Assembly (NCBI GenBank): GCA_018660685.1
Contig: JABJJW010000011.1
Span: 62,001 to 126,000, forward strand
Direction of reading: 5' to 3'
Source: Flavobacteriales bacterium
GTDB taxonomy: Bacteria; Bacteroidota; Bacteroidia; Flavobacteriales_G; Salibacteraceae
DNA: 64,000 nt
In this document: positions 16,753 to 25,094 of the stretch, piece by piece
Numbering within the stretch: the first letter of the stretch is position 1
Layout of the letters: each line of letters starts with the position of its first letter
The notes under the pieces: model-generated
The model's input: only the letters and a program-made list of their open reading frames with translations
Told to the model about the DNA's origin: nothing
Databases searched by the model: none
Program-made: the position numbers and the translations under genes

Positions 16753-18054
16753 ATGGTGATGATCGGGCTTGTATTGTTCGCTTTTGCCGCTTCGGCGCAA
16801 AATGGGCTCATCCTTGAAGGTAGATTCAAGGTTGACGGCGGATCGAACAATGGAGCCAAGATTGTCGTCGAGAAGAACGGTCAACGCCTACAAACCAAAG
16901 AAGGAACCTCTAGATTCGAGATCGAACTTGACTTTCAAGCGGTCTATCTGGTTTCGTTCGAAAAAGACGGCTTTGTTTCCAAAAAGCTCCGCTTCGACAC
17001 GCATGTTCCAACAGATCGAATTGAGTACGGTTTCGAAATATTCGAATTTAAAGTGGAGATCTTTGAGCAATATGATGATGTGAACATGGTCATATTTAAT
17101 CAACCAGTCGGTAAAATATCGTTTAGCGATCTGATCGATGAGTTTGATTATGACACAGATTACACGAAGTCCATCCAAGCTCAGATCGATGATACCATGG
17201 ATGAGATTGAGGATAAGAAAGAAGAGATTGCCGATCAAGTCGCTGCCGAAGAAAAAGCTCAAGCTGATGTAGCAAAACAAACTCAGAACCTCACAACTGC
17301 AGCTCAGAAGCTGGAGGATCAAGGCAAGTTAGAGGAAGCGATCCAGAAGTTGAAAGAAGCAAATGACATAAAGGAGAACCCACAGACAGAGAAGAAAATT
17401 CAAGAACTAGAAAAGAAACAAGAACAGCAAGCCAAGCAACAAGAAAAGCAGGATGAGTTTAACAAGGTTCTTGCCGATGCCGAAGCCGCAATGGCTCAGG
17501 GAGACTTGGAAGGAGCGAAGAAGTTGTTTGAGCAGGCGAATGGAGTGATTGGAGGAGATTCAAAAGTTCAAGCTGGCCTTGCGAAGATTGAGAAGGGCAT
17601 TGCTCAAGCAGCCAAGGAAAAGGAAGCTGCAGCAGCAGCTGCCGCGGCCGCAGAAGAAGCCGCAGCAAATGCAGCAGCTAAGACTGAGACCGAAGAAGCG
17701 GTTATTCCTGAAACTGGTACAGTCATATTGGGCGATGTTCGGGTTGGAGAAGAAGCGAGCCTAACGGCGCGCTTAAGTGAAGATGAGAAGTTTGACGGCA
17801 TGATGCGTCGGGCTGAGATCCAGCAGGAAGAATTCTACGAAGAAGAAGAGCAGAAACAACTGCGAGATGATTACCCAAGAAGGAAGACGGTCGAAACCGA
17901 AGAAGCAGGGAACAGTGTTATCACTTGGGTGTATATCAACTACGGTGAGTTTGTGAAAACTTACAAAAGGGTTAAACACAACTGGGGTGGCGAATATTTC
18001 TTCATTGATGGTCAAGCTACAAACCGTCGTTATTGGGAACACGAGACTCAATAA
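16753..18054 (+). CDS. secreted coiled-coil / TPR-like protein, unknown
   Basis: 433 residues. A short signal peptide (MVMIGLVLFAFAASAQ) leads to a carboxypeptidase-regulatory-like beta domain (about 20-120: VVEKNGQRLQTKEGTSRF). Then comes a long Lys/Glu/Gln coiled coil with helix repeats resembling TPRs (EDQGKLEEAIQKLKEAND and AMAQGDLEGAKKLFEQAN), an Ala-rich run of about 20 residues near 290, and a small C-terminal domain (ITWVYINYGEFVKTYKRVKHNWGG). Probably a periplasmic structural protein. The Ala/Gln-rich segment creates long shadow frames in both directions. A terminator follows immediately. Confidence 0.65.
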   Translation: MVMIGLVLFAFAASAQNGLILEGRFKVDGGSNNGAKIVVEKNGQRLQTKEGTSRFEIELDFQAVYLVSFEKDGFVSKKLRFDTHVPTDRIEYGFEIFEFKVEIFEQYDDVNMVIFNQPVGKISFSDLIDEFDYDTDYTKSIQAQIDDTMDEIEDKKEEIADQVAAEEKAQADVAKQTQNLTTAAQKLEDQGKLEEAIQKLKEANDIKENPQTEKKIQELEKKQEQQAKQQEKQDEFNKVLADAEAAMAQGDLEGAKKLFEQANGVIGGDSKVQAGLAKIEKGIAQAAKEKEAAAAAAAAAEEAAANAAAKTETEEAVIPETGTVILGDVRVGEEASLTARLSEDEKFDGMMRRAEIQQEEFYEEEEQKQLRDDYPRRKTVETEEAGNSVITWVYINYGEFVKTYKRVKHNWGGEYFFIDGQATNRRYWEHETQ

Positions 18055-18055
18055 A

Positions 18056-18085
18056 AAAAGCCCTCCATATTCTGAAGGGCTTCTT
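18056..18085 (+). terminator. terminator after the coiled-coil gene
   Basis: AAGCCCTYC-type arm (AAGCCCTCC) pairs with GAAGGGCTT around ATATTCT; A-run upstream and T-rich CTTATATTCTTT downstream. May act on both strands, since the decayed gene on the minus strand ends 25 bp away. Confidence 0.7.
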
Positions 18086-18109
18086 ATATTCTTTAAGGCT
18101 TAATTTCTT

Positions 18110-18960
18110 CTAGCCGTTATCATCGTTATCAGATTCATCATCTCCATCCGAAACTTCTTTGACGAAAATATCCTGAGGCTCGTCATCAGTAAAATCAATT
18201 GGAGGATTCTCATCATTCGAATTCATCTCAGAGGTAGATGCTTCTGGAAGGGTGGAATGTGAATGAAGCACAGTTTCAGCACGCCATTTGAATATGTATA
18301 TATGCCATCACCGTTAGTCGCTATTCAGTAGGTCGACCCATGATGTACGATGGCGTTCACACTTAGACTATCGTTGATCACTCGTACTTGATCTCCAGCA
18401 TGAATTTCAAACAATCCTTTTTTTGTGCCAGCTAGGTACGACGCAGGAATCCCCTCGATGCATCGCACAAAATTTTGATCTACTCCTCCTAGGCTTAAGG
18501 TCGTCTCAGGTTCATTCTCCCTATGGTATAGAATGCCCTTTCCATTGGTAGCGAGAATGCTCATGGTTTCATCGCTTATGGCATCGAACACTAGAATTTC
18601 GTCATAAGGTTCAGGAAATCTATAGGTAGATGTGTTTCGTTGATCTATCGCCACCAAACCTCCTTGGCATGCGACATAGACTCGACCATCACTGCCTTCA
18701 TATACTAAGTTCGCGAGGTTGTTAAGGAGCCCATTAGACTTATAGAATGTTTGAAAGGAGTTTCCATCAAACTTACTCACGCCACCTACTGTCGCTACCC
18801 AAAGGTGACCGTCGTTGGATTGGTAGATATCGCGCACTTGAGACTGGGCCAATCCTTCGTTTACAGAATAAGAAATGTAGTAGTGTCTTTGAGCTTGAAT
18901 GCTAAAGGATGCAACCACAAAAGCAAGAAGAACGTATATGAAATGGATTAAAGACCTCAC
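18110..18960 (-). pseudogene. decayed two-component regulator propeller (Reg_prop) gene
   Basis: From GTG 18960 the frame encodes a signal peptide (VLLAFVVASFSIQA) and Reg_prop propeller repeats (YSVNEGLAQSQVRDIYQSND, HLWVATVGGVSKFDG, VYVACQGGLVAID). These are the N-terminal part of proteins normally about 1,000 residues long that end in a histidine kinase or LytTR region. The frame stops at TGA 18325-18327 after HHGSTY. Read through in the same frame it gives IATNGDGIYTYSNGVLK, a perfect next propeller blade, so TGA most likely replaced TGG (consensus LWIATNGDG). About 40 bp later the frame breaks, and another frame gives an acidic tail (DFTDDEPQDIFVKE) ending at TAG 18110-18112. Nonsense mutation plus a large internal deletion. 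Confidence 0.8.
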
Positions 18961-19031
18961 TGGACGTAAAATTACTTCAAATATTAGGTGTAGATTCTTC
19001 GATTGAGTAAATGGTTATTTTTGCGCAACCA

Positions 19032-19916
19032 ATGCTGAAATCACGACTTTTAGGAATACTGATAAGCATAGCTTGCTTTGTAATTGCTCTTGACGCAGTT
19101 GCACAGCGAGGTGGAGATACATCATGGACCAAATACCGTCATGAAGCGGGAATCGGCTATGGAGTAAACACGCTGTTTTCTTCTCTAGGTGAAAAGGATC
19201 AGATAGGTTTTAATCCAGTGTTCCAGCGATCGACCTTCAATGGTTCTTACAGATATTTCATTCTGAAACGATTTTCTGCTCGTGCAAGTCTTACACACGC
19301 TTTTGCTCGTAAAAACGACAAGGACCTAAACCCAGAGACTAGACCGAGTATTAGATTAGATTACACAAGCACGGTCACCGAACTGGCGGCACTAGCCGCG
19401 TATCACATATTCGATGAAGCCGTAAAAGGCAAGAAAGGTAGAGTGAGAAGAGCGAGAGGCGGAACAACAAGAGGTGTCAATATGGGATGGAGTGTATATA
19501 CTGGTGTTGCACTCGGTTACTTCAGACCGTTCGGAGAGTACTTCGGACAAGAAGTTGAGTTGAAGCCGCTTCCTGCTGACACATCTGCTCTAAGCAATGA
19601 CAGCAAGTATCGAAGAATCAATTTTCACATTCCTGTAGGGAGTCAAATTCGATTCATTTTATCCGAAAACTGGCGGTTTGGGGCTGAATTTGGATATAGA
19701 ATTGGAATCAAGGAATACATCAACAATACAAGTTGGGTCTATTATAGAGATCCAGAAGTCAAGCATCCTGGAACAAACGCTTCTGTAGATCAGTCGAAAG
19801 TTGGGCCGGTGACTTTTGAAAAGGAACTTCCTCCAATTGAAGAGCTTGGAAGTAAGACAGGCCGTAAGAACTACATGTTCGTGATGCTCACGCTGGCCTA
19901 CCGGTTCAAGTCTTAA
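19032..19916 (+). CDS. PorG/DUF6089-like outer-membrane beta-barrel protein
   Basis: 294 residues from ATG 19032 (signal MLKSRLLGILISIACFVIALDAVAQ). The body has barrel strands (HEAGIGYGVNTLFSSLG, SYRYFILKRFSARASLTHAF, YTGVALGYFRPFG, SENWRFGAEFGYRIGIKEY) and ends in FVMLTLAYRFKS. This order matches DUF6089 proteins such as PorG, an outer-membrane T9SS component, but short inserts differ, so the role is inferred. A TATTTTTG box at 19016-19023 lies 8 bp before ATG 19032, which argues against the upstream ATG at 19011. Its stop interlocks with the channel gene (TTAA). Confidence 0.65.
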   Translation: MLKSRLLGILISIACFVIALDAVAQRGGDTSWTKYRHEAGIGYGVNTLFSSLGEKDQIGFNPVFQRSTFNGSYRYFILKRFSARASLTHAFARKNDKDLNPETRPSIRLDYTSTVTELAALAAYHIFDEAVKGKKGRVRRARGGTTRGVNMGWSVYTGVALGYFRPFGEYFGQEVELKPLPADTSALSNDSKYRRINFHIPVGSQIRFILSENWRFGAEFGYRIGIKEYINNTSWVYYRDPEVKHPGTNASVDQSKVGPVTFEKELPPIEELGSKTGRKNYMFVMLTLAYRFKS

Positions 19917-20839
19917 GAGACCGGCACCGTTTCATTCAACTCATCCGTTCTTATTACAATATCACCATCGTCATCGATGCTGAATATTCTCTTGAACTTT
20001 CGGCCTGAGAGCACTTCCTCCACCAAGTAACTATGTCTCAAGTGAACTTCTTGGGCGAACATCTCATCATAACCATGGATGTGAATGAGCAACTCACCAT
20101 CGGATTTAAGAATTTGTTCTGTCGTTAATTGAGCTAGCGGGCTTTGATCGTCAATGTGATGGACAATTGTCCAATTCAACGGGAAAAATTCAATATGATC
20201 AATTTCGAGGTTTAGCTTGGTGTAGATCCTATTGACCCTTCTTTCAATGGTGGATTCCATGTTAAGAGTAACAGAGGCATGAAGATTCATCAATTGGCTT
20301 GGCCGTTCGTTGACTATCCTAAAAACCAAGCTTCGGACTCCATTCACATCATGAATTAGGGCATTCTCTGAAAACTTGATCTTAGCAGTTGGTTTGCTGA
20401 ACCGGCCGAAGAGCAATCCTGTTGCAAGTGAAAATGACAGGAAACCAATTAGCGCTTCCAGCGAAGCGATAAAACTTGCTGCATTTGAGACTGGAGACAA
20501 TGCACCATATCCGACAGTTGTAAACGTTTGGGTTGAGAAGAAAAAGCAGTGCATGTAATGGTTCCAGCCTTCTAATCCCACTGTATCACTAATAGCATCT
20601 TGTCCCAGAGAATAGTACAGAAAAGCAAAGAAGGCATTCGCAACAAGGTAGGTGAGTAAAAGGCTTCCGAGAAACTGAATCCAGCTCATTTTAATGAAGA
20701 TGAGATATGCCTCGTTCATCTTAAACTTGGCACCTAGCTTCACCACATTGAAGGAACCATCCTTATTGATTATGCGTTTCGTTCTCCCTGAGAAGGAGGC
20801 GCCAGTTCCAGGATCGTATTTATTCGCACGTTTTGCCAT
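19913..20839 (-). CDS. inward-rectifier potassium channel (KirBac type)
   Basis: 308-residue tetrameric K+ channel subunit. Two transmembrane helices (WIQFLGSLLLTYLVANAFFAF about 52-72; LEALIGFLSFSLATGLLFGRF about 127-147) flank the pore helix and selectivity filter TVGYG (FSTQTFTTVGYGALSP, about residue 105). The C-terminal half is the cytoplasmic immunoglobulin-like Kir domain (RIVNERPSQLMNLHASVTL, FFPLNWTIVHHIDDQSPL). Starts immediately after the lplA stop codon, so it is co-transcribed with the lipoate ligase. Confidence 0.92.
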   Translation of the reverse strand: MAKRANKYDPGTGASFSGRTKRIINKDGSFNVVKLGAKFKMNEAYLIFIKMSWIQFLGSLLLTYLVANAFFAFLYYSLGQDAISDTVGLEGWNHYMHCFFFSTQTFTTVGYGALSPVSNAASFIASLEALIGFLSFSLATGLLFGRFSKPTAKIKFSENALIHDVNGVRSLVFRIVNERPSQLMNLHASVTLNMESTIERRVNRIYTKLNLEIDHIEFFPLNWTIVHHIDDQSPLAQLTTEQILKSDGELLIHIHGYDEMFAQEVHLRHSYLVEEVLSGRKFKRIFSIDDDGDIVIRTDELNETVPVS

Positions 20840-21778
20840 TTAAATCAATGATTCAATTAGGTTTTGTTTAGCCTCCGTTAAGAGATTCAGACTTGAAATA
20901 TAGGATGTAAGAACCGGAGGATGATGCTTCAATCGGCGGAGATTCAGTTCTAGTTCGCTTTGTCTTTCTCCCTTGAATGTAATTTCTGCCCTTTCAATAT
21001 CACCACCTCGAGCAACAGATAGTGAAACATCCCAGCCATTCGATGACTTTTCGAATCGATACTTTGGACCGTAGCCATAATTCCAATCTGGATTAGCATA
21101 TTTCTCAATGACTAGGCTTGAGAGTGTGAGCTTCTCCGCCTCAACGCTTTTAAATTGGTGGCCTTGTTTGATGAGTTCATTCTGAAGGTGGGTCATAAAG
21201 TCTTCTGCCTTACCAACATCTTTCACAGACCTTAGATTTTTGATTTTGCTGCGAACGGATTGCACGGCCTTACTTTCAAATGTTGCTTCAGGTTTGGCAA
21301 TTGACTTTCTCAGTGTCACTTCGTCGGAATCGTACAAAATGGTTCCATGGTGCAGAGCCTTCCTTCTTTTTATATGCTGTGCATTTCCAGAGATTTTGAA
21401 CTCTTCATAGTAAATGTCAAATCGCTCGTTAATTGTGATTTCGTAGCCCATGTGCCGAAGTGCGGATGCAATTATTTCTAGATTGGTTCCATAATCAATC
21501 TTGTGATCTTGGTCTAGTATCCGGAAGAAGCTAAAGTTGATGTTTCCGTGGTCGTGGTAAACTGTGCCGCCGCCGCTAATCCTTCTGAGAATTGGAATAT
21601 GCTCTGCTTCGCAAAAGGGATAGTTGATTTCGGCCAATGCACATTGGTGCTTTCCAATAATGACCGAAGGTGGGTTGATCCACAACCTAAGTGTGTCTCG
21701 CTCGAAGCGATCGAAGTAGAATTCTTCGAAAGCCAAATTTTCAGCTGGACTTGGATATGAGTTGGCTATGAGATCCAT
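20840..21778 (-). CDS. lplA: lipoate--protein ligase A family
   Basis: 312 residues; attaches lipoate to E2/GcvH lysines through lipoyl-AMP. Motifs of the biotin/lipoate transferase fold are present: SVIIGKHQCALAEIN (about residue 38), RRISGGGTVYHDHGNIN (about 64), and KISGNAQHIKRRKALHHGTIL (about 128) with a C-terminal accessory domain (about 240-312: PDWNYGYGPKYRFEKSSNGW). Full length for LplA. Divergent from nrnA with 79 bp between. Confidence 0.9.
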   Translation of the reverse strand: MDLIANSYPSPAENLAFEEFYFDRFERDTLRLWINPPSVIIGKHQCALAEINYPFCEAEHIPILRRISGGGTVYHDHGNINFSFFRILDQDHKIDYGTNLEIIASALRHMGYEITINERFDIYYEEFKISGNAQHIKRRKALHHGTILYDSDEVTLRKSIAKPEATFESKAVQSVRSKIKNLRSVKDVGKAEDFMTHLQNELIKQGHQFKSVEAEKLTLSSLVIEKYANPDWNYGYGPKYRFEKSSNGWDVSLSVARGGDIERAEITFKGERQSELELNLRRLKHHPPVLTSYISSLNLLTEAKQNLIESLI

Positions 21779-21833
21779 CGATGAAATTCGAAATCAAAGA
21801 CGAATGTGAATCTTTCAATCCAATTCTAACGAA

Positions 21834-21841
21834 TAGCTTTG
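21834..21841 (+). promoter_or_regulatory. nrnA promoter -7 box TAGCTTTG
   Basis: TAGCTTTG matches TAnnTTTG; a TTTC at 21813-21816 sits 17 bp upstream. The predicted start near 21847 leaves a leader of about 10 nt before the TTG start codon of nrnA. Confidence 0.5.
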
Positions 21842-21857
21842 AGGCAAAATTCTGAAC

Positions 21858-22847
21858 TTGGATTACAACATCGTCCGAAAGCTTTTCGAGTCACCGAAAA
21901 AAATTGTCATTACAGCGCATCGTTCACCAGATGCAGATGCCATCGGATCTAGTCTTTCATTGTCTCATGTCTTGACCAAAGTCGGGCATCATTGTGACGT
22001 TGTTATTCCAGATGCATTTCCCAGCTTTTTAGATTGGATGAGCGGTGCTTCGCAGATTATGGTGTTTGATTCTTCGGAACAAGAAGCAGCAGCGAAGATT
22101 AAGGAGGCAGACTTAATTTTTTGCTTGGACTACAATCGGCTTGATCGTATAGCTGCGGTAGGCGATCTTGTACGAAACGCGACGGCACCAAAAATTCTCA
22201 TCGACCACCATATTGATCCAGCCACGTTTGATTACATGCTCAGTGATACGAATGCTTCATCAACTGCAGAATTGGTCTTCGATTTTGTATCCAATTTGGA
22301 CTGGGTTGATCGGATTGATGCCGACGTTGCCGCCTGTATGTACGCCGGTATGATGACAGATACCGGGTCATTTAAATATCCCAGCACCACAGCCCATACC
22401 CATCGTGTGGCGGCTGAATTAATGGATCGAGGGTTAAAACCGACACATGTTCACCAAGAGATTTTTGACAATAATTCCTTTAGCCGACTCCAATTAATTG
22501 GATATGCTCTAACCAATAAACTTGAATTCAACGAGACAAATGGAGTCTCCATAATTTCTTTGAGCGTTGATGAAAAATCGCGCTTCAATTTTAAAAAGGG
22601 AGACACCGAAGGATTGGTGAACTATGGGCTTTCAATTGGAGGTGCTCGAATGGCTGTTTTTCTGAGCGAAGAACCAGCATACACCAAAATGTCCTTAAGG
22701 TCAAAAGGTGATCTTGATGTCAATGTGATCGCACGAGAACATTTTAATGGGGGAGGCCACAAGAACGCCGCGGGAGGAAAGCTAGATTTGGATATCTCAG
22801 CTGCTGTAAATAAGGTGAAAGATGTACTTGAATCGCTCGACAATTAA
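21858..22847 (+). CDS. nrnA: bifunctional oligoribonuclease / pAp phosphatase (DHH-DHHA1)
   Basis: 329 residues; degrades nanoRNA and dephosphorylates pAp. DHH domain motifs: TAHRSPDADAIGSSLSLS (about residue 20), LIFCLDYNRLDR (about 85), ILIDHHIDP (about 113), MMTDTGSFKYPST (about 163). The DHHA1 substrate motif is NGGGHKNAAGG near the C-terminus. No in-frame ATG exists near the conserved N-terminus, so TTG 21858 is the likely start. The FKBP (GldI-like) gene follows by 1 bp, a pairing I know from Flavobacteria. Confidence 0.92.
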   Translation: MDYNIVRKLFESPKKIVITAHRSPDADAIGSSLSLSHVLTKVGHHCDVVIPDAFPSFLDWMSGASQIMVFDSSEQEAAAKIKEADLIFCLDYNRLDRIAAVGDLVRNATAPKILIDHHIDPATFDYMLSDTNASSTAELVFDFVSNLDWVDRIDADVAACMYAGMMTDTGSFKYPSTTAHTHRVAAELMDRGLKPTHVHQEIFDNNSFSRLQLIGYALTNKLEFNETNGVSIISLSVDEKSRFNFKKGDTEGLVNYGLSIGGARMAVFLSEEPAYTKMSLRSKGDLDVNVIAREHFNGGGHKNAAGGKLDLDISAAVNKVKDVLESLDN

Positions 22848-22848
22848 T

Positions 22849-23373
22849 ATGCAATCACTACTGGCGTTCATAGCCACAATTATTCTGATGCAAGCCTGCA
22901 ATACTCAGGAGCAAGAGCAGACCCCAACAATTCCTGATCAGTTGGAGATCAATAAGGGAATGGAAGAGATCAATCGTCAATTCGTTATTGACGAGAATGC
23001 TCAAATCGACGGTTACATTGAACGGCATGGCTGGGAGATGACTAAGACTGGAACCGGCTTGAGGTACATGCTCATAGAAACTGGTGCTGGCCCAGTCGCT
23101 GTGGAAGGACAAATTATATCAGTAGCATTCATTGTATCTCTCTTGGATGGAGAAGAGCTTTATTCATCTGCAGATGGTCCAGCAAAGGACATTCTGATAG
23201 GCCAAGACAACGTAGAGTCCGGCTTGCATGAAGCCATGACCTATTTGCGCAAAGGAGACCGGGCGACGATCATTCTTCCGTCATACCTTGCTCATGGCCT
23301 CTCAGGAGATGGAAATAAAATCCCTCCTCGCTCAAGTGTTGTTTATGACATCCTTGTTGTTGATTTGAAATGA
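22849..23373 (+). CDS. GldI-like FKBP-fold lipoprotein
   Basis: 174-residue lipoprotein (MQSLLAFIATIILMQAC) with one FKBP domain (about 75-174: GPVAVEGQIISVAFIVSLLDG, LRKGDRATIILPSYLAHG). Several FKBP active-site positions are altered: the usual VHY is VAF, the FD pair is LY, the QGW Trp is Leu (ESGLHEA) and the LAYG Tyr is His. GldI, needed for gliding/T9SS in Flavobacterium, is also an FKBP lipoprotein next to nrnA; orthology is inferred from context. Possibly a chaperone rather than an active isomerase. Ends in an ATGA-type overlap with the next FKBP gene. Confidence 0.75.
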   Translation: MQSLLAFIATIILMQACNTQEQEQTPTIPDQLEINKGMEEINRQFVIDENAQIDGYIERHGWEMTKTGTGLRYMLIETGAGPVAVEGQIISVAFIVSLLDGEELYSSADGPAKDILIGQDNVESGLHEAMTYLRKGDRATIILPSYLAHGLSGDGNKIPPRSSVVYDILVVDLK

Positions 23374-24224
23374 GAGCATTAGTTCTAATTCTCACTATAC
23401 TTTTCTTCGTCGGGTGCGAATCAACAGATTACCCTGGTTACAAGAGGTTGGATGAATCACTTCACTACAAGCTCGCCGCTGTGGGAGATGAAAGTGTCCC
23501 AGTTTGTGAAAAGTGCTTTGTTACCTTGGAACTTCAAGTGTTCAATGCTACAGAGAAACCTGTAGCAATTAAGAGATTTGATCGCGTGGAGTTTGGAACA
23601 CTTTCGCTTTCTGAACCCATTGTAAGTCAATTGCTTAAAGGCAGCGAAGGAGATAGCATACTATTCAAAGGAACGGTTGCGGATTTCAATACGAACGATT
23701 GGATGAGTCCAATATCCTTTGACTCTTCTTCTCAAGTACTACAAATTAACCTGAAGGTGGACGAAGTATTGACCGCGGAAGAGCTGGTTTCAAAGAGAGC
23801 TGACGAACGCATGATGAAAGATTTGGAAATGCAAGGAGCCCGCTGGATGAGCCTTGCGGTTGATAGTCTTAAATTCCTGGAGGAAGAAAGTCAAAACGGA
23901 ATCTATTACAGAGAACTGGAGGCAGGAGATGGAGAATTCGCCAAGAGTGGTGAGTTTCTCACTGTTCATTATATCGCAAAGCTTCCAAATGGCGAACTTG
24001 TGGATAATACGTACATCGGGAATCCCTTGGAGTTTGAGGTTGGTCGGCCAGACCAGGTGCTGAAAGGCTTCGCGATAGGGATTTCGAAGATGAAAAAAGG
24101 GAGCAAATCCCTGATGTTAATTCCATCTAATCTAGCATTCGGAGAGAAAGGATCAACCGAAGGAATCGTTCCTCCATATGCGCCAATTATTTATGAAGTT
24201 GAATTGGTCGATGTAGGGGAGTAA
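23370..24224 (+). CDS. FKBP-type peptidyl-prolyl isomerase lipoprotein
   Basis: 284-residue lipoprotein (VLILTILFFVGC). The N-terminal half (about 25-140) looks like a diverged FKBP-like domain (VTLELQVFNATEKPVAI, LLKGSEGDSILFKGTV), and the C-terminal FKBP domain (about 190-284) has LTVHYIAKLPNG, VLKGFAIGISKMKKG and SNLAFGEKG. In the latter the conserved active-site Trp and Tyr are both Phe, and the FD pair is VD, so activity may be weak. Translationally coupled to the GldI-like gene by a 4-bp overlap. Confidence 0.85.
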   Translation: MRALVLILTILFFVGCESTDYPGYKRLDESLHYKLAAVGDESVPVCEKCFVTLELQVFNATEKPVAIKRFDRVEFGTLSLSEPIVSQLLKGSEGDSILFKGTVADFNTNDWMSPISFDSSSQVLQINLKVDEVLTAEELVSKRADERMMKDLEMQGARWMSLAVDSLKFLEEESQNGIYYRELEAGDGEFAKSGEFLTVHYIAKLPNGELVDNTYIGNPLEFEVGRPDQVLKGFAIGISKMKKGSKSLMLIPSNLAFGEKGSTEGIVPPYAPIIYEVELVDVGE

Positions 24225-24230
24225 TTCTGC

Positions 24231-24238
24231 TATGTTTG
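24231..24238 (+). promoter_or_regulatory. promoter -7 box TATGTTTG before the tandem FKBP gene
   Basis: Exact TAnnTTTG match, 13 bp before ATG 24252; suggests the third FKBP gene can be transcribed on its own. The -33 element is weak (TTG about 24 bp upstream). Confidence 0.45.
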
Positions 24239-24251
24239 CCAGCTTTAAGAA

Positions 24252-25094
24252 ATGAACATGAAAAGACTATTTATTGGACTAGGGCTCGTAGCCCTCATCG
24301 CTTCAGGTTGTGATCAAGGTGGTTCTACGACAGAGGATGGCGCTTCAGGTGAAGTTGATCAAGTTGAAGAGATCGTACTGCCATCTGGATTGAAAATCGA
24401 GATAGCCCAAAAGGGAGATGGTATCCTTCCTCAAGTTGGTCAACGAGTATCGGTTCACTACCGTGGAACGCTTGAAGACGGAACTCCTTTCGACAATAGC
24501 TACGATCGAGGTCAGCCTTACACCTTTCCAATTGGGAAAAGGCAGGTTATTCAAGGTTGGGATGAAGGAATTGCTCAGCTATCAACCGGAGCCAAAGCGA
24601 AACTTACAGTTCCATCCGAGCTGGCATACGGTGAAGCAGGAAGACCAGGGATTCCACCAAACAGCACTCTAATTTTTGAAGTAGAACTCGTTGAGATTAA
24701 GCAAGCTCCAGTAGCAATAACTCACGAGCCTTGGCCTTTGGATGGGGTCGAACTTCAGCAGACCAATTCCGGATTAAAGTACTACATAGTTGAAGAAGGA
24801 ACAGGGCCACAAGCTCAAGCTGGCAAAATTGTCAAAGTCCATTACTACGGTTACTTGAAAGCAAATGGAAACAAGTTCGATGGCTCATTCGAGCGCGGAG
24901 AACCGATAGAGTTTCCTCTTGGACAGGGAATGGTTATCCCAGGTTGGGAAGAAGGACTTGCTCTTCTCAAAGAAGGAACGAAGGCTGTGTTGGTCATTCC
25001 TTCATATCTCGCTTATGGAGATGAAGGCCGTCCTCCAGTCATTCCACCTCAGTCAGACTTAGTGTTTGACGTAGAGCTGGTTGGAGTCAATTAA
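24252..25094 (+). CDS. tandem two-domain FKBP isomerase lipoprotein
   Basis: 280-residue lipoprotein (FIGLGLVALIASGC) with two full FKBP domains, about 52-150 and 178-280. Both keep the active-site set: VHYRGTLEDGTPFDNS, QVIQGWDEGIAQL, SELAYGEAG in the first; VHYYGYLKANGNKFDG, VIPGWEEGLALL, SYLAYGDEG in the second. It is therefore the catalytically intact member of the three FKBP genes. Probably an envelope foldase. Start ATG 24252 or 24258. The stop interlocks with the plug gene (TTAA). Confidence 0.9.
   Translation: MNMKRLFIGLGLVALIASGCDQGGSTTEDGASGEVDQVEEIVLPSGLKIEIAQKGDGILPQVGQRVSVHYRGTLEDGTPFDNSYDRGQPYTFPIGKRQVIQGWDEGIAQLSTGAKAKLTVPSELAYGEAGRPGIPPNSTLIFEVELVEIKQAPVAITHEPWPLDGVELQQTNSGLKYYIVEEGTGPQAQAGKIVKVHYYGYLKANGNKFDGSFERGEPIEFPLGQGMVIPGWEEGLALLKEGTKAVLVIPSYLAYGDEGRPPVIPPQSDLVFDVELVGVN

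Noticed and set aside
16627-16884. 85-codon minus-strand frame over the start of the coiled-coil gene
   Set aside because: Antisense to a convincing signal peptide and domain; charged composition without family.
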